From contig JADGIZ010000153.1 of NCBI GenBank assembly GCA_027604665.1, positions 1 to 22,458 of the forward strand: a stretch of DNA of 22,458 nt. The letters run 5' to 3'. This document shows positions 1 through 8,166 of this stretch, piece by piece (the first letter of the stretch is position 1; every line of letters starts with the position of its first letter). The translations under genes were made by a program, and so were the position numbers. The stretch comes from Polyrhizophydium stewartii (Eukaryota > Chytridiomycota > Chytridiomycetes > Rhizophydiales). The notes under the pieces were generated by a model that was given only the letters and a program-made list of their open reading frames with translations, did not search any database and was not told where the DNA came from.

Positions 1-19
1 CACACACACACACACACAC
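1..19. repeat. (CA)n dinucleotide microsatellite at the window edge
   Basis: The window opens inside an uninterrupted CA run of about nineteen bases. Its true length is unknown because it meets the left edge. It lies in the gene-poor flank beyond the 3' end of the first MFS gene. Confidence 0.9.
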
Positions 20-595
20 CGTCCAATATTACAAAATCCGAGTCCCTGCCAAATCTGTGCTGTGCCCCCAAGGCACTGGCCACCAGATCAATTGTGTATT
101 GTTGGAAACGGGGAAAACAGCATATGAGAAAAGTGATAAAAATAATGGAATTCCCGCCACGCATCCATGACACTCTGCATTATCTTGCATCTCGGTTGTC
201 TGCACACCTGGGCAACTTCGTGCCTGAGAGAGCAGCCGAGGTATTCACATGCGCTTCATTTTTCATGAGCTGCGGCCAATGCGGGGGCAGAGACGGCAGA
301 GAAATGGGCTTGGATGGATGCGGTGGTGGTGAGTGGGGGGGGGCAAAGGCGAAGGCTTGCAGGGCAGGATCGGCGACTGGCTGGCTGGATGGCTGGGCAA
401 GGCGGCGTTGACGATGGCAACAGGCAGCAAAAATATATGCCGGGGAGTCAAGCAAGCGAGTGGCGGTGTACATGGCACTTGGTGGATACTGTGGTGGCAA
501 GGACGCTTGGTCGACTTCATGATGGCAGGGCGAACGTGTGAGGAGAAGGGCGGCTAGCAATGCCTTGTGGCGGCGAATGAAAGTGGAAGCAGGCA

Positions 596-629
596 AGACA
601 GACAGACAGACAGACAGAGAGAGACAGAT
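596..629. repeat. (ACAG)n tetranucleotide microsatellite
   Basis: About six tandem copies of a GACA/ACAG unit run into a short GA-rich stretch. It lies about 170 bp downstream of the stop codon of the MFS gene, in apparently non-coding sequence. Confidence 0.85.
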
Positions 630-799
630 TGGAGGGGGTGACAGTGGATGCAGGCAATCAACCAAATAGATGCCTGCACCATCCCTCATCGAACCAAGAA
701 ACGAAACGGATTGAATATGACAAGGTCGCATGCGCTGCACTGCAGGGGGCACAAGCACATCGCAGAGACCGTCGCAGCAGCGATGGATATGGCGGCCGC

Positions 800-3700
800 T
801 CAGAGCGTCGCGTCGGACGACTGGGTGTCGATGCGATGGCGGTGGTGGGCGTGCGACAGCAACGGCAGATTCGACTGGCTCGAGTCCTGCATGTCCAGCT
901 CAAGCACGCCCTCGACACCGCCAGTCGCGAGCGAGTCCGCCGCGAGCGTGGCTGCCGTGGTCGTGATCGTGAGCGACGGGGCGTCGCGCTCGACGCGGAT
1001 CCCAACCTCGCCGGCCGGCTCGCCGCCGGTCTCGGCAGAGTGCTCGGCCGCGGCGCCCTCTGCAGGCCCTTGCTTGAGATGCGCGCCGCCAATCTCGTTC
1101 GTGCGCGTGAGCAGCATGCCAAGCGCGCTGCACGCATAGAAGCACGACGAGATGAGCAGGAACGTGTTGGGGAAGCGCGTCTTGACCGTGGCGGCCCAGA
1201 TGTTTGGGAAGATGATGCCAAACACAACGGCAACGATCTGCTCGATGAACTGCACCGACGAGAACAGCTGGCCCTGAGCGTGGGCTGGCACCGAGCGCGA
1301 CATGAGGCTGCGGATGTTGGGCGACGCCAGCGAGGCGAATCCGTCCACGGCCGCGATCGCAAAGATCATCCACGATTCCCATGCGAGCGCCAGCGCCAGC
1401 GTGCAGCAGCAGCCAACGACAAGCGCGGCCGTCACCAGACGCAGGTCAAAGCGGATCCTGGCTTCGTGCAGCTTCGACCCGATCGGCTCGTCAGAAGGCC
1501 GCGTCTCGCCGCCATCGCCGCCAGAGCCCGCGTCGCTTCCCCGGTGCCGATGCGATGAGGATGAACGCGCCAGCGATGGCGCCGCAGACGATGAGGTCGT
1601 GTGGGAGCCAGCACTCGGGGCGGCCGCGGAAGCACGGGCAGCGGATTCCGAGTCGGAGCGCGGGGCGAGGAACTTGACGAGCAGGCGGAACGTCACGAGC
1701 ATGTGGAAGATGCGCGAGATGGACCCCGTCAGCATATACTTGCCCTCGATAAATGCGTCCCATCCGAAGCGGAACGCGGCATAGTTGAAGAAGAGCATGC
1801 GGCCCGCGAGCGATGCGACGGCGCAGCAGACCACGCTAACGAGAATCAGGAACGTGCGGCTGCTCGCAACGGCAAACACGTTGGCCATGCCTTGGAAGAT
1901 GGCCTGGATCTCGCCGATGGCGATGCGCCACGCGGCCTTTGGCGGATCGCTCGGGCTGTTGCCGCCGCCCAGCAGGCGCGCGTCCTCGGCGTCGTCGTCG
2001 GCATTCGCGGAGGCGGCTTGGACGCCGGCCTCTGCGTCAGCGCCGCGACCCGCATCTGCGGGTGCAGCCACGGGTTTGCGCAGCGACTCGGGCAAAAAGA
2101 ACGTCGTGTAGATGAGCGCAACGGCCTCGACCGACACCGAGATGAGAAAGACCTCGTCGACGGCCGTGAGCACGCGGGTAAGGTACCCGCCCAAGAACGG
2201 CCCGATCGCAAACGCCATGAAGATGAACGACTCGGCCACGACAAACGTCTTGCTGCGGTTGGCGGCCGTGGTGCAGTCGGCAAAGTACGACATGGCGGCG
2301 GTCATGATGATGGACCACGAGCCCATGAGGCCGACCAGGATGTGCACGACGACGAGGAACCACAGGCCGACGCTGTGCCGCGAGACGACCAGGTACGACA
2401 AGAAGTTGAGCGCCGAGCCGACAATGGGCAGGATCATCAGGAAGCGGCGGCCCCAGCTGTCCGACAGCGCGCCGTAGATGGGGCCAGCCAGCAGCGCGGG
2501 CAGGCTGCTGCTGAGCGACAGGGCCATGCCCCAGCGCGCCGTGAGCGCCTGCGTTTGTGCGTTTGTGCGGGTGCCGGGGGAATGGGGTCGTCGTGATCGG
2601 GCGGCAGGCGGCGCAGGCAGGTGGCGCAATGCGGGGTTGCCAGCCAGTGACGCCAGGAGTCGCGATGGTGACGTGGGAACAGGCCAATCCCGGCGGACGG
2701 CAAGCGGCGTGGGTCTGTCAGCACGGAGGCGCCAAGGCATCGCAGGCGGAGCCCGCGGCGTGCGCATGGTGGAGGGCCCTCGCGCGCGGCGGCGACGGCG
2801 GCCAGTCATGCGGGCCGCCCGCCAGCCAGCCCCTCCGCCGCAGTGCGATGCCGCGCGCCAAGGCAGCGCGGCCGCCAAGGCAATCCTTAAGCGCAATTAC
2901 GGATGCGGTGCAGGTGTGCAACGGGAGGCCCAAGGTGTACGGATTGCACCGCAAGCCCACGCACCTGGATCTCGGGGTTGGCGCTGCACGTTGGCCAGTC
3001 GGCGTCGATGAAGGTCACGGGCGAGTCGGTGAAGCCCGGCAGGAACGAGGGGAAGGCCGTGTGCGGAGGCGCGGTGCCCGGCGGGAGATCGACGCGGCCG
3101 GTGCCCGGCGGCAGCGTGCCGTCGTTGGGCACGGGGCGGGTGCCGTTCACGGCAGCCGCGCCGCCTCGCGCAGCGGGAGCGCCTTGGCCGGCTGCCGCAG
3201 GCGGCGCATTGGTGCTGGCGGCCGCAGCGGCGTCGAACCAGGCGCCGACGAGCTCAATGGCGCTGGAGGCGGGCAGCATCGAGCCGCCGCCAGCTCCGAC
3301 CAGTGCGAGCGCGGAGCCACGGTTGGCGTAAGGGCCTGTGCTGAACGACGCACCATGTGCCACCGCGGGCGTGGCTGCGATGGCGCTGTCGGCACCGATA
3401 ACGATAGCGGCGCCAAGGGCGCTCTCGGCCGCCCGCGGCTGCACGAAGCGGCGGCACAGGTACAGCAGCAGCCACTGCTGCTGCGGCACGAGCGACAGGC
3501 TGACGGCCAGCACGTGCATGAACAGCGGCACGCAGGCGTTGTACGCCGACGGGCCCTTGCGCTCTGGGTTGCTGCCGAGGCCGCGGCGCGGCTGGCGGCG
3601 GCGGCCGGAGTTGCCGCCAGGTGTCTGCGGTGCACGGCCCTGTGACTGCCGCGGGTCGCTGTGGAGCAGCGGCGTGGCCTCGGTCAGGCGCTCCTGCGGC

Positions 3701-3828
3701 TGCGGCTGCGGCTGGGCGGGCGTGCGCGGCATGCGGCCCTGGGCGCGCTGCGCGGGGGCGGGCGCGGGCGGGCCGCTCGGGACCGGTGCGTTCGCCATTC
3801 CGACTGCCGCAGTGGCGGTTGGTCTCAA
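800..3828 (-). CDS. MFS transporter, SLC46/TetA-like
   Basis: Major facilitator superfamily carrier of about 870 residues in two exons: 3828-2965 and 2548-800. The 416-nt intron (donor GTGCGT, acceptor CAG) joins ...NPEIQ to ALTARW... in phase 0. Residues 1-95 are a Pro/Arg-rich cytosolic tail containing an acidic dileucine motif, EATPLL (50-55). TM1 is about 99-125, followed by a long Ala/Gly-rich non-cytosolic loop, then TM2 and the loop motif GALSDSWGRR, the MFS motif A. A Ser/Arg-rich loop separates the two halves and the C-terminal tail is about 100 residues. The tail beyond TM12 is poorly conserved in appearance. The pattern of a C-x(2)-PEIQ segment before motif A resembles SLC46/PCFT-type and tetracycline-type carriers. 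The substrate cannot be told. An alternative start is Met11 (3798). The MFS call is firm; the subfamily is tentative. Confidence 0.85.
2549..2964 (-). other. long intron with distal branch-like motif (MFS gene)
   Basis: On the minus strand the intron begins GTGCGT at 2964 and ends CAG at 2549, with a C-rich pyrimidine tract. GCTGAC occurs at 2722-2717, with the putative branch A at 2718, 169 nt before the acceptor. Apart from an AG three bases after this motif, no AG occurs until the acceptor (2714-2551 is AG-free). The frame is open through part of the intron, but its translation has no MFS character and removing it restores family sequence. Confidence 0.75.
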
Positions 3829-3859
3829 GCCGGTTCCGCCGCCCGATGCATGACCAGGT

Positions 3860-3865
3860 CACGTG
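3860..3865. promoter_or_regulatory. palindromic E-box CACGTG in a divergent promoter
   Basis: GTCACGTG lies in the 137-bp gap between the start codons of the divergent MFS (minus) and DUF3455 (plus) genes. CACGTG is the classic site of bHLH factors such as Cbf1 and Pho4. A six-base palindrome can occur by chance in GC-rich DNA, so function is inferred from position only. Confidence 0.35.
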
Positions 3866-3965
3866 CGGCTGCGGCGCGGTTGCGGATGGACGGCGGGATC
3901 GTGGGGCAGCGGGGCCGCGGGGCAGGCGGCCGTGGGCGGATGCCCGCTTGCCGCCTTTGCCCTCC

Positions 3966-4696
3966 ATGATGCTCCGCTGGGCCGCCGCCGTGCTCGCCGC
4001 TGCAGGTGCCTTGCGCGCCGCGCGCTCGACCGCCGCCTTCGCTGAACAGGCCGTCGGGCTGCCCGATGGCCACATCCTGGCGCACGCCATCGACGCACAC
4101 GGCCTGGCCAAATACAGTGCGTGGTGCGGTGCCCTGTCAGCGCAATGCGTGCGACGCGCTCACACATCGCGCCGCGCGCAGCATGCACCGCCGACGGCTG
4201 GCAGTTCTCCGAGGCCGTCGGCCATCTCACGCGCGCCGTCGGCGGCGCCGAGGAAACCATCGGCAGCCTGTTCTACCAAGACGGCAGCCCCGTCTGGCAG
4301 AGCGACCTCGACCACTCGCGCGTCTTTGGCATCGTCACCGCATACAACAGCGAGGTCGCCGTGGATCCCCCAAACAGCGTGGAGCCTGCGGACGGCGGCA
4401 ACGGGAGTGCGGACGGCGGCAACGGGAGTGCGGACGGCAATCTCGCCTGGGAACTCGCCGTGGTCGACAGGATCGAGTCGATGCAGGTGCACGGTCATCT
4501 CACGGGCACGCGCTATGTCATTCGTTCCGACACGAGGGGTGGGCTGCCTCCCACGGCTGGTGCCAAGTGCGATCCGGCGTTGCAGCCCACGATCGATGTG
4601 CCCTTCACGTCGCTGTATCGCTTCTACAGGCGCAAGGCCCGCCGCGTGCGGCGCACCGCATGCATGTACTCGCACAGCAAGGACGAAAAGCGCTGA
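3966..4696 (+). CDS. secreted DUF3455 domain protein (copy 1)
   Basis: Two exons, 3966-4116 and 4182-4696, give 221 residues. The 65-nt intron (GTGCGT...CAG, phase 1) lies inside the codon for Thr51 and restores KYTCT. Residues 1-25 form a signal peptide (MMLRW, then an Ala-rich hydrophobic core). The rest matches the DUF3455 layout: LPDGH...AHGLAKYTC, then DGSPVW, then AWEL, then TRYVIRSDTRGGLPP...KCD, and a C-terminal VPFTSLYRFY. The role of DUF3455 is unknown; the family occurs in fungi and bacteria and some members are misnamed. Between the DGS and TRYVIR parts lies a Gly/Asn-rich insert built from two exact 21-nt repeats. It shares a divergent promoter with the MFS gene. The copy at 8167-9101 is its homologue. 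Met at 3969 would serve equally as start. Confidence 0.8.
4388..4438 (+). repeat. in-frame 21-bp tandem repeat encoding ADGGNGS
   Basis: Two identical 21-bp units (4388-4408 and 4409-4429) are followed by a partial third. Each encodes ADGGNGS within the low-complexity insert of the first DUF3455 protein. Because the unit is a multiple of three, changes in copy number would keep the frame. Confidence 0.9.
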
Positions 4697-4738
4697 TGTT
4701 TCTCGACCATACGATGATATGTAAACTCGTTCTTCAAT

Positions 4739-6172
4739 CTATTCCTGCTTTGCGTGACCCATCTGCAGCGCTGTTCGGAGTGTCGTCCGCAGCGAGAAGG
4801 GATCCAGCGACATGCTGGTCGCCCAGTGCTTGGCCGCAACGATCCAGATGTGCGGGCCTGTCAGCACAGCAATGCTCATCACAAACACCGCCCAGGCCCT
4901 GGCTATGTCAGGATCGATGCTCGCGACGTCGGCGTGAGGCTTGGCGGGATCAGAGTCCTGCGCGTCGATGGCTGCCGTCGAGACAACATAAAACATCCCC
5001 ATGAACGTAATGGCAACCAGCGAGTACGGAAGGGCCAGTAGATACGCGCGCGCGTAGTCAGCCAGTTGCGGCGGCTCGGATTCCGCTGGGCTGGGCTGCG
5101 AGAGCTTGTCCGCTGGTTTGGCGGGAAGGAACCACGGCGACTTGGACGACTTGAGATTGACGACGTCGGCCGACATGCTCCCCAGTGCATGCCAAAGGCC
5201 AAAGTAGATTGAGAACCCCATGAGCGGGTCGGTGAGGCGGAAGAGGGCGACGTACAGGCACGCGCGGGCAATCTCGCGTGCCCACACGGCGCGAGTCGGA
5301 CACAGCACAGTAGACGGGAATGTGAACGGGTCCTGCGGCTTCTCGGTGCGCTCGGCGGTGCTGGATTGAGTGAGCCACAATGCCAGGAGCACGGCTGCGT
5401 GCTGAGCAACAAACAGCGGCATGGCCCAGCTGCAGAACGACGCGAACGTGGACTCGGACAAGTCGACAATCTGCTGTATGATTGGCAGCGTGAGGGCGGG
5501 GTCCGATGCCAGCGTGAGACCAACAACAAGAACGCCTCGCGATGAGAACGCCGCGAGCGCAATGGGAGTGCTGGAAAAGTGGATGTAGTCAAGGTCAGAC
5601 TGGAACCTCGGAAGCATTTGCGGCCCATTGTTGGTCAGCATGACTCTGTGGGGGGCCGCAGGCATGCTTTATCGGCGCACCTCGCCAAAGTGATACGCCG
5701 ACACGGCGAGGAATGCAGCCAGTGTTGCGAGCGGCGCAAAGAGCCATCCGATGACCCAGGCGCACATGATGCTAAAGTACGTTCCAAAGAATATGCCAGC
5801 CTGCAGCGTATGCTCTGGCGTGGCTGCGGCAGCAAGTCGCCATGGCCAGGCGAGCTGCGACTGCGCTTCCGAGCTGCCGCCCGATCCGATTGCACGCGAG
5901 CCGCGTCGCAATCGGGAGCAACATGCATCTCCATGTTCGCCGGTGGCCGCATCGGGTGCTGGCTGCGCTGAGGATTCCGAGAGCGGCGGCCGCGATGACT
6001 GCGAGTCTGCCCATAGATGGGCAAAGATGATGTGGTCGAGCGCGCCGTGCGGGATGCCGAAGCACAGCACGCAGACGGCCATGATGGGCTGCTTGAGCGC
6101 GTCGTAGAGAGCGGCCGGCGCGGCGGCCGCGAGCACGATCACGGCGCACGTCGCCGCAATCTGGACGCTCAT
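4739..6172 (-). CDS. Brp/Blh-family beta-carotene 15,15'-dioxygenase-like membrane protein
   Basis: Two exons, 6172-5681 and 5599-4739, give 450 residues. The 81-nt intron (GTGCGC...CCAG, phase 0, branch-like GCTGAC) joins AYHFGE to SDLDYI. Brp/Blh enzymes are integral membrane proteins that cleave beta-carotene into two retinal molecules using histidine-bound iron. The diagnostic motifs are IPHGALDHIIF (His42), SAYHFGESD (His161) and FGLWHALGS (His301), followed by TGPHIWIV (His414). Several hydrophobic segments fit a polytopic protein. At about 450 residues it is longer than bacterial members (roughly 270-300), mainly through a Ser/Gly-rich insert at 56-118 and loops after 245 and 312. The expected HxxxH in the third motif reads HxxxS (Ser305), so activity is uncertain. 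The start is Met before the first hydrophobic segment; an extra upstream exon cannot be ruled out. Confidence 0.78.
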
Positions 6173-6696
6173 TTCGCGGATGGGGCTGGCGGCGGAGATT
6201 TGCCGCGCGCAGGACCACCCGGCCTGAGGACATGCCCCGCCGGCGGGTCGCTTGGTCGGGGCGAGCCGCTTGGCCGAGGCTCCCCGCATCGCGCGGAAGG
6301 CGGCGGGTGGCGGCACGATGCGGGCCGGATGGCGCAAGCATTGGCGCATCGCGGCGCAGGTCCTCGGCCGCAGCTCGGCGCGGGGGGGGGGCACTCCGAC
6401 CCTCGCGGCGAGGCTCGGGGCAAGGCGACAGCTGCAGGGTCCAGACGGGGGTCGAGGGTCGGGGGCCCGATTCGGCCTCTGTTGAATGTGGGACCAGGTC
6501 GGCAGCACGCCTCGGTGGTACGAAGTGCACGCCGATTCAGTTCGAGCAGGCGAAGCAGCCGCCTTGTGGCAGGCAGCCAGCCAGGCGGGAGAGGGGGAGG
6601 GATGTTGGGACGAGGAGAGCGCTGACAAGGACTGCAGCGCCACCGGCCTGCTGCCGGCAGTCCGCCTCTGCCTGCCCCGCCCTTGGCGAGAGTTTC
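6173..6696. other. divergent intergenic region
   Basis: This stretch of 524 bp lies between the start codons of the Brp/Blh-like gene (minus) and the PPSY membrane protein gene (plus). It is GC-rich and contains a ten-G run near 6382-6391. Open frames cross it on both strands, but their translations are Arg/Pro/Ala-rich and match nothing. It presumably holds both promoters. I see no clear TATA box or other named site. Confidence 0.5.
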
Positions 6697-7605
6697 ATGG
6701 CTATGACGTCGGCGCCCGAATATTCCACGGGTTCTCTTCAAATGCTGACGCCCGGCGTGCACTCGACGGCCGGCGCCGGGCGGGCGCTCGCGGCGCTCGT
6801 GCGCGCGGCGCTCGCGCTGTGCGCGGCCATGGCCTGCTTCCCGCTCGCGGCCGCCCAGGACACATCCGCGCCGGCCACGGGCGGCAGCACAGGCGCCAGC
6901 CCGTCTCCGTCGCCGGCGGCCTCGTCCACAAGCAGCGACAACTCGCACCTCACGGTGCTGTTCATCGTCCCTCTCATTGGCATCATGATGGGCTTCGCCG
7001 TCTTCAGCCTGCTGCGATTCATGCCCCTGCTGTCGTGGGTGTGCTTCAGGCCAACGGTCACGTACGACCAGTCGGTGCAAGTCGCCTATGTGGCGGATGC
7101 CGAGCAGGCGACATGCAGCCGCGGCAGCGGCGGCGGCCGGCCCGTCCCGCGCATGTGGACCGACCACGACGGCACCGGCCGCATCGCAGCGGCCGTGGAA
7201 GGCGCAGAGCAGCCCGCGCTGGCGCTGGGCGGAGTCGAGCCCGGCGGCCGTGGCCGCAAGCACGCCCGCCGCTCGCTGCTCGGAGTCTTTCGCAAGCCGA
7301 CAGCCGAGGAGGACAAGGCGCCGCACGACGACACAGAGCGCGCAATGCCCAGCCAGGTGACGCCCGCGGCCTACCCGCCCGCGGCCTACCCACCCGCGGC
7401 CTACCCACCCGCGCAGGTCGCACCGCCCAGTCTCGTTGCGCCGCCGCGGGCCGCGCGCGTCGCCGAGTCGAACCGCCTCAGCACGGCGGATTTCGTCGTC
7501 GATGTGCCGACCCGCCGCGGCCGCATTTCCACTGCGCCCGTCTGGGCCGACGGCGAGAGCGCAGCGACCATCACCGTGGGCCGGCCCCCGTCCTACGCCC
7601 TTTAG
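6697..7605 (+). CDS. single-pass membrane protein with C-terminal PPSY motif
   Basis: Intronless frame of 302 residues with no recognised family. An N-terminal hydrophobic stretch (about 30-53, ending AAAQ) looks like a signal peptide. A Ser/Thr/Pro-rich, probably O-glycosylated ectodomain follows (54-84), then one transmembrane helix (about 84-112). The cytosolic tail of about 190 residues has Gly/Arg-rich and basic parts, three AAYPP repeats (around 223-238), and ends in RPPSYAL. PPxY motifs bind WW domains, for example of Rsp5/Nedd4 ubiquitin ligases or their adaptors, so this could be a cargo or adaptor of that system. The architecture also resembles fungal wall-sensor or other short-ectodomain proteins. 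The start at 6697 is the first Met in a plausible position; Met at 6703 or 6742 is possible. The transmembrane layout is clear; the function is unknown. Confidence 0.7.
   Translation: MAMTSAPEYSTGSLQMLTPGVHSTAGAGRALAALVRAALALCAAMACFPLAAAQDTSAPATGGSTGASPSPSPAASSTSSDNSHLTVLFIVPLIGIMMGFAVFSLLRFMPLLSWVCFRPTVTYDQSVQVAYVADAEQATCSRGSGGGRPVPRMWTDHDGTGRIAAAVEGAEQPALALGGVEPGGRGRKHARRSLLGVFRKPTAEEDKAPHDDTERAMPSQVTPAAYPPAAYPPAAYPPAQVAPPSLVAPPRAARVAESNRLSTADFVVDVPTRRGRISTAPVWADGESAATITVGRPPSYAL
7363..7410 (+). repeat. in-frame 15-bp tandem repeat encoding PAAYP
   Basis: Three near-identical 15-bp units (CCCGCGGCCTACCCN) encode the AAYPP repeats in the cytosolic tail of the PPSY membrane protein. The units differ by a single third-position base, consistent with recent slippage. 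Confidence 0.85.
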
Positions 7606-8166
7606 GATGTCCATCGGGTCGATTGGCGGCTGGGCAGCAGCGGAGGCGGCGCTCTGCTCACTGCTGCCTTGCGCACCAGACATTTTCTTCAAAAGAGGTA
7701 AAGTTTCATTAAATGCGCGGCGGCGCCTTTCATATCATGACGACGCCATGGCGCTGTTCGACAACATGGACCAGTTCTCACAGTCCCGGTCGCAACAGCA
7801 GTCGCAGCGGGCGTCCATGCCGCCGCCTGCGCCGTTCTAGCCAACACCCGACGCCACATTGACTCTCACCCCTGCATAGAAGCTGCCTGTCGCCAATCTG
7901 TCACCTATCCTTGATTTCAAATGCCCCCCCCCCAAACCCTTGCACCCGGCGCTGCCGCTGTGACTACTGATCAAAGATCCAAATCTACTTTCATTTTTTG
8001 AAGAATGTGGCTGCCTCTGCGGGGCAAGTCCTGTGCTTGCCACGGTGGATTAGAATGATGTTGGGCCGAGGTTGATGACCGAGCCAGACGGGATCGGACA
8101 AAATCGGATTGGACTAGATTGAATCGAAGGCCGCGGACCGGCACCATCCGATCCAAGCATGCGCGC
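7606..8166. other. convergent intergenic region
   Basis: These 561 bp separate the 3' ends of the PPSY gene (plus) and the second DUF3455 gene (minus). The only notable open frame is a 30-codon one at 7748-7840 (plus), which starts MALFDNMDQF and ends MPPPAPF. It has no recognised domain. A ten-C run lies near 7924-7933. The part near 8050-8130 is repetitive at the level of GATCGGA/AATCGGAT-like words but has no clear repeat unit. Confidence 0.45.

Larger units (their letters stand above)
1..799. other. gene-poor flank with simple repeats
   Basis: I see no convincing gene here. The longer open frames on both strands are low-complexity translations with no recognisable domain. The stretch is less GC-rich than the genes to its right and holds a CA run at the edge, a nine-G run near 335-343 and a tetranucleotide repeat near 596-629. 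The right-hand part should contain the 3' UTR and polyadenylation site of the minus-strand MFS gene that ends at 800, but I could not single out a poly(A) signal. Confidence 0.6.

Noticed and set aside
594..640. CRISPR-like array or minisatellite
   Set aside because: The repeat unit is four bases with no spacers; it is a simple microsatellite.
180..758. Minus-strand open frame of 192 codons in the left flank
   Set aside because: It crosses the microsatellite and G-run and translates to low-complexity Pro/Ser/His sequence; no domain and no splice support.
629..1558. Plus-strand open frame of 309 codons
   Set aside because: It is antisense to the clearly coding MFS exon and its translation is Arg-rich with no family pattern.
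1601..2596. Plus-strand open frame of 331 codons
   Set aside because: Antisense to MFS transmembrane helices; His/Arg/Gln-rich composition is the expected shadow of hydrophobic codons.
2557..3645. Plus-strand open frame of 362 codons
   Set aside because: Antisense to exon 1 and the intron of the first MFS gene, with no recognisable domain.
5773..6643. Possible N-terminal extension of the Brp/Blh-like protein up to 6643
   Set aside because: The extension beyond Met at 6172 is Pro/Arg-rich without hydrophobic segments, while Met at 6172 directly precedes the first helix expected in the family.
6169..7683. Long minus-strand open frame beginning MSGAQGSSEQSAASAAA
   Set aside because: It runs antisense to the PPSY membrane protein gene and soon becomes Arg/Gly-rich without any domain; a typical shadow in GC-rich DNA.
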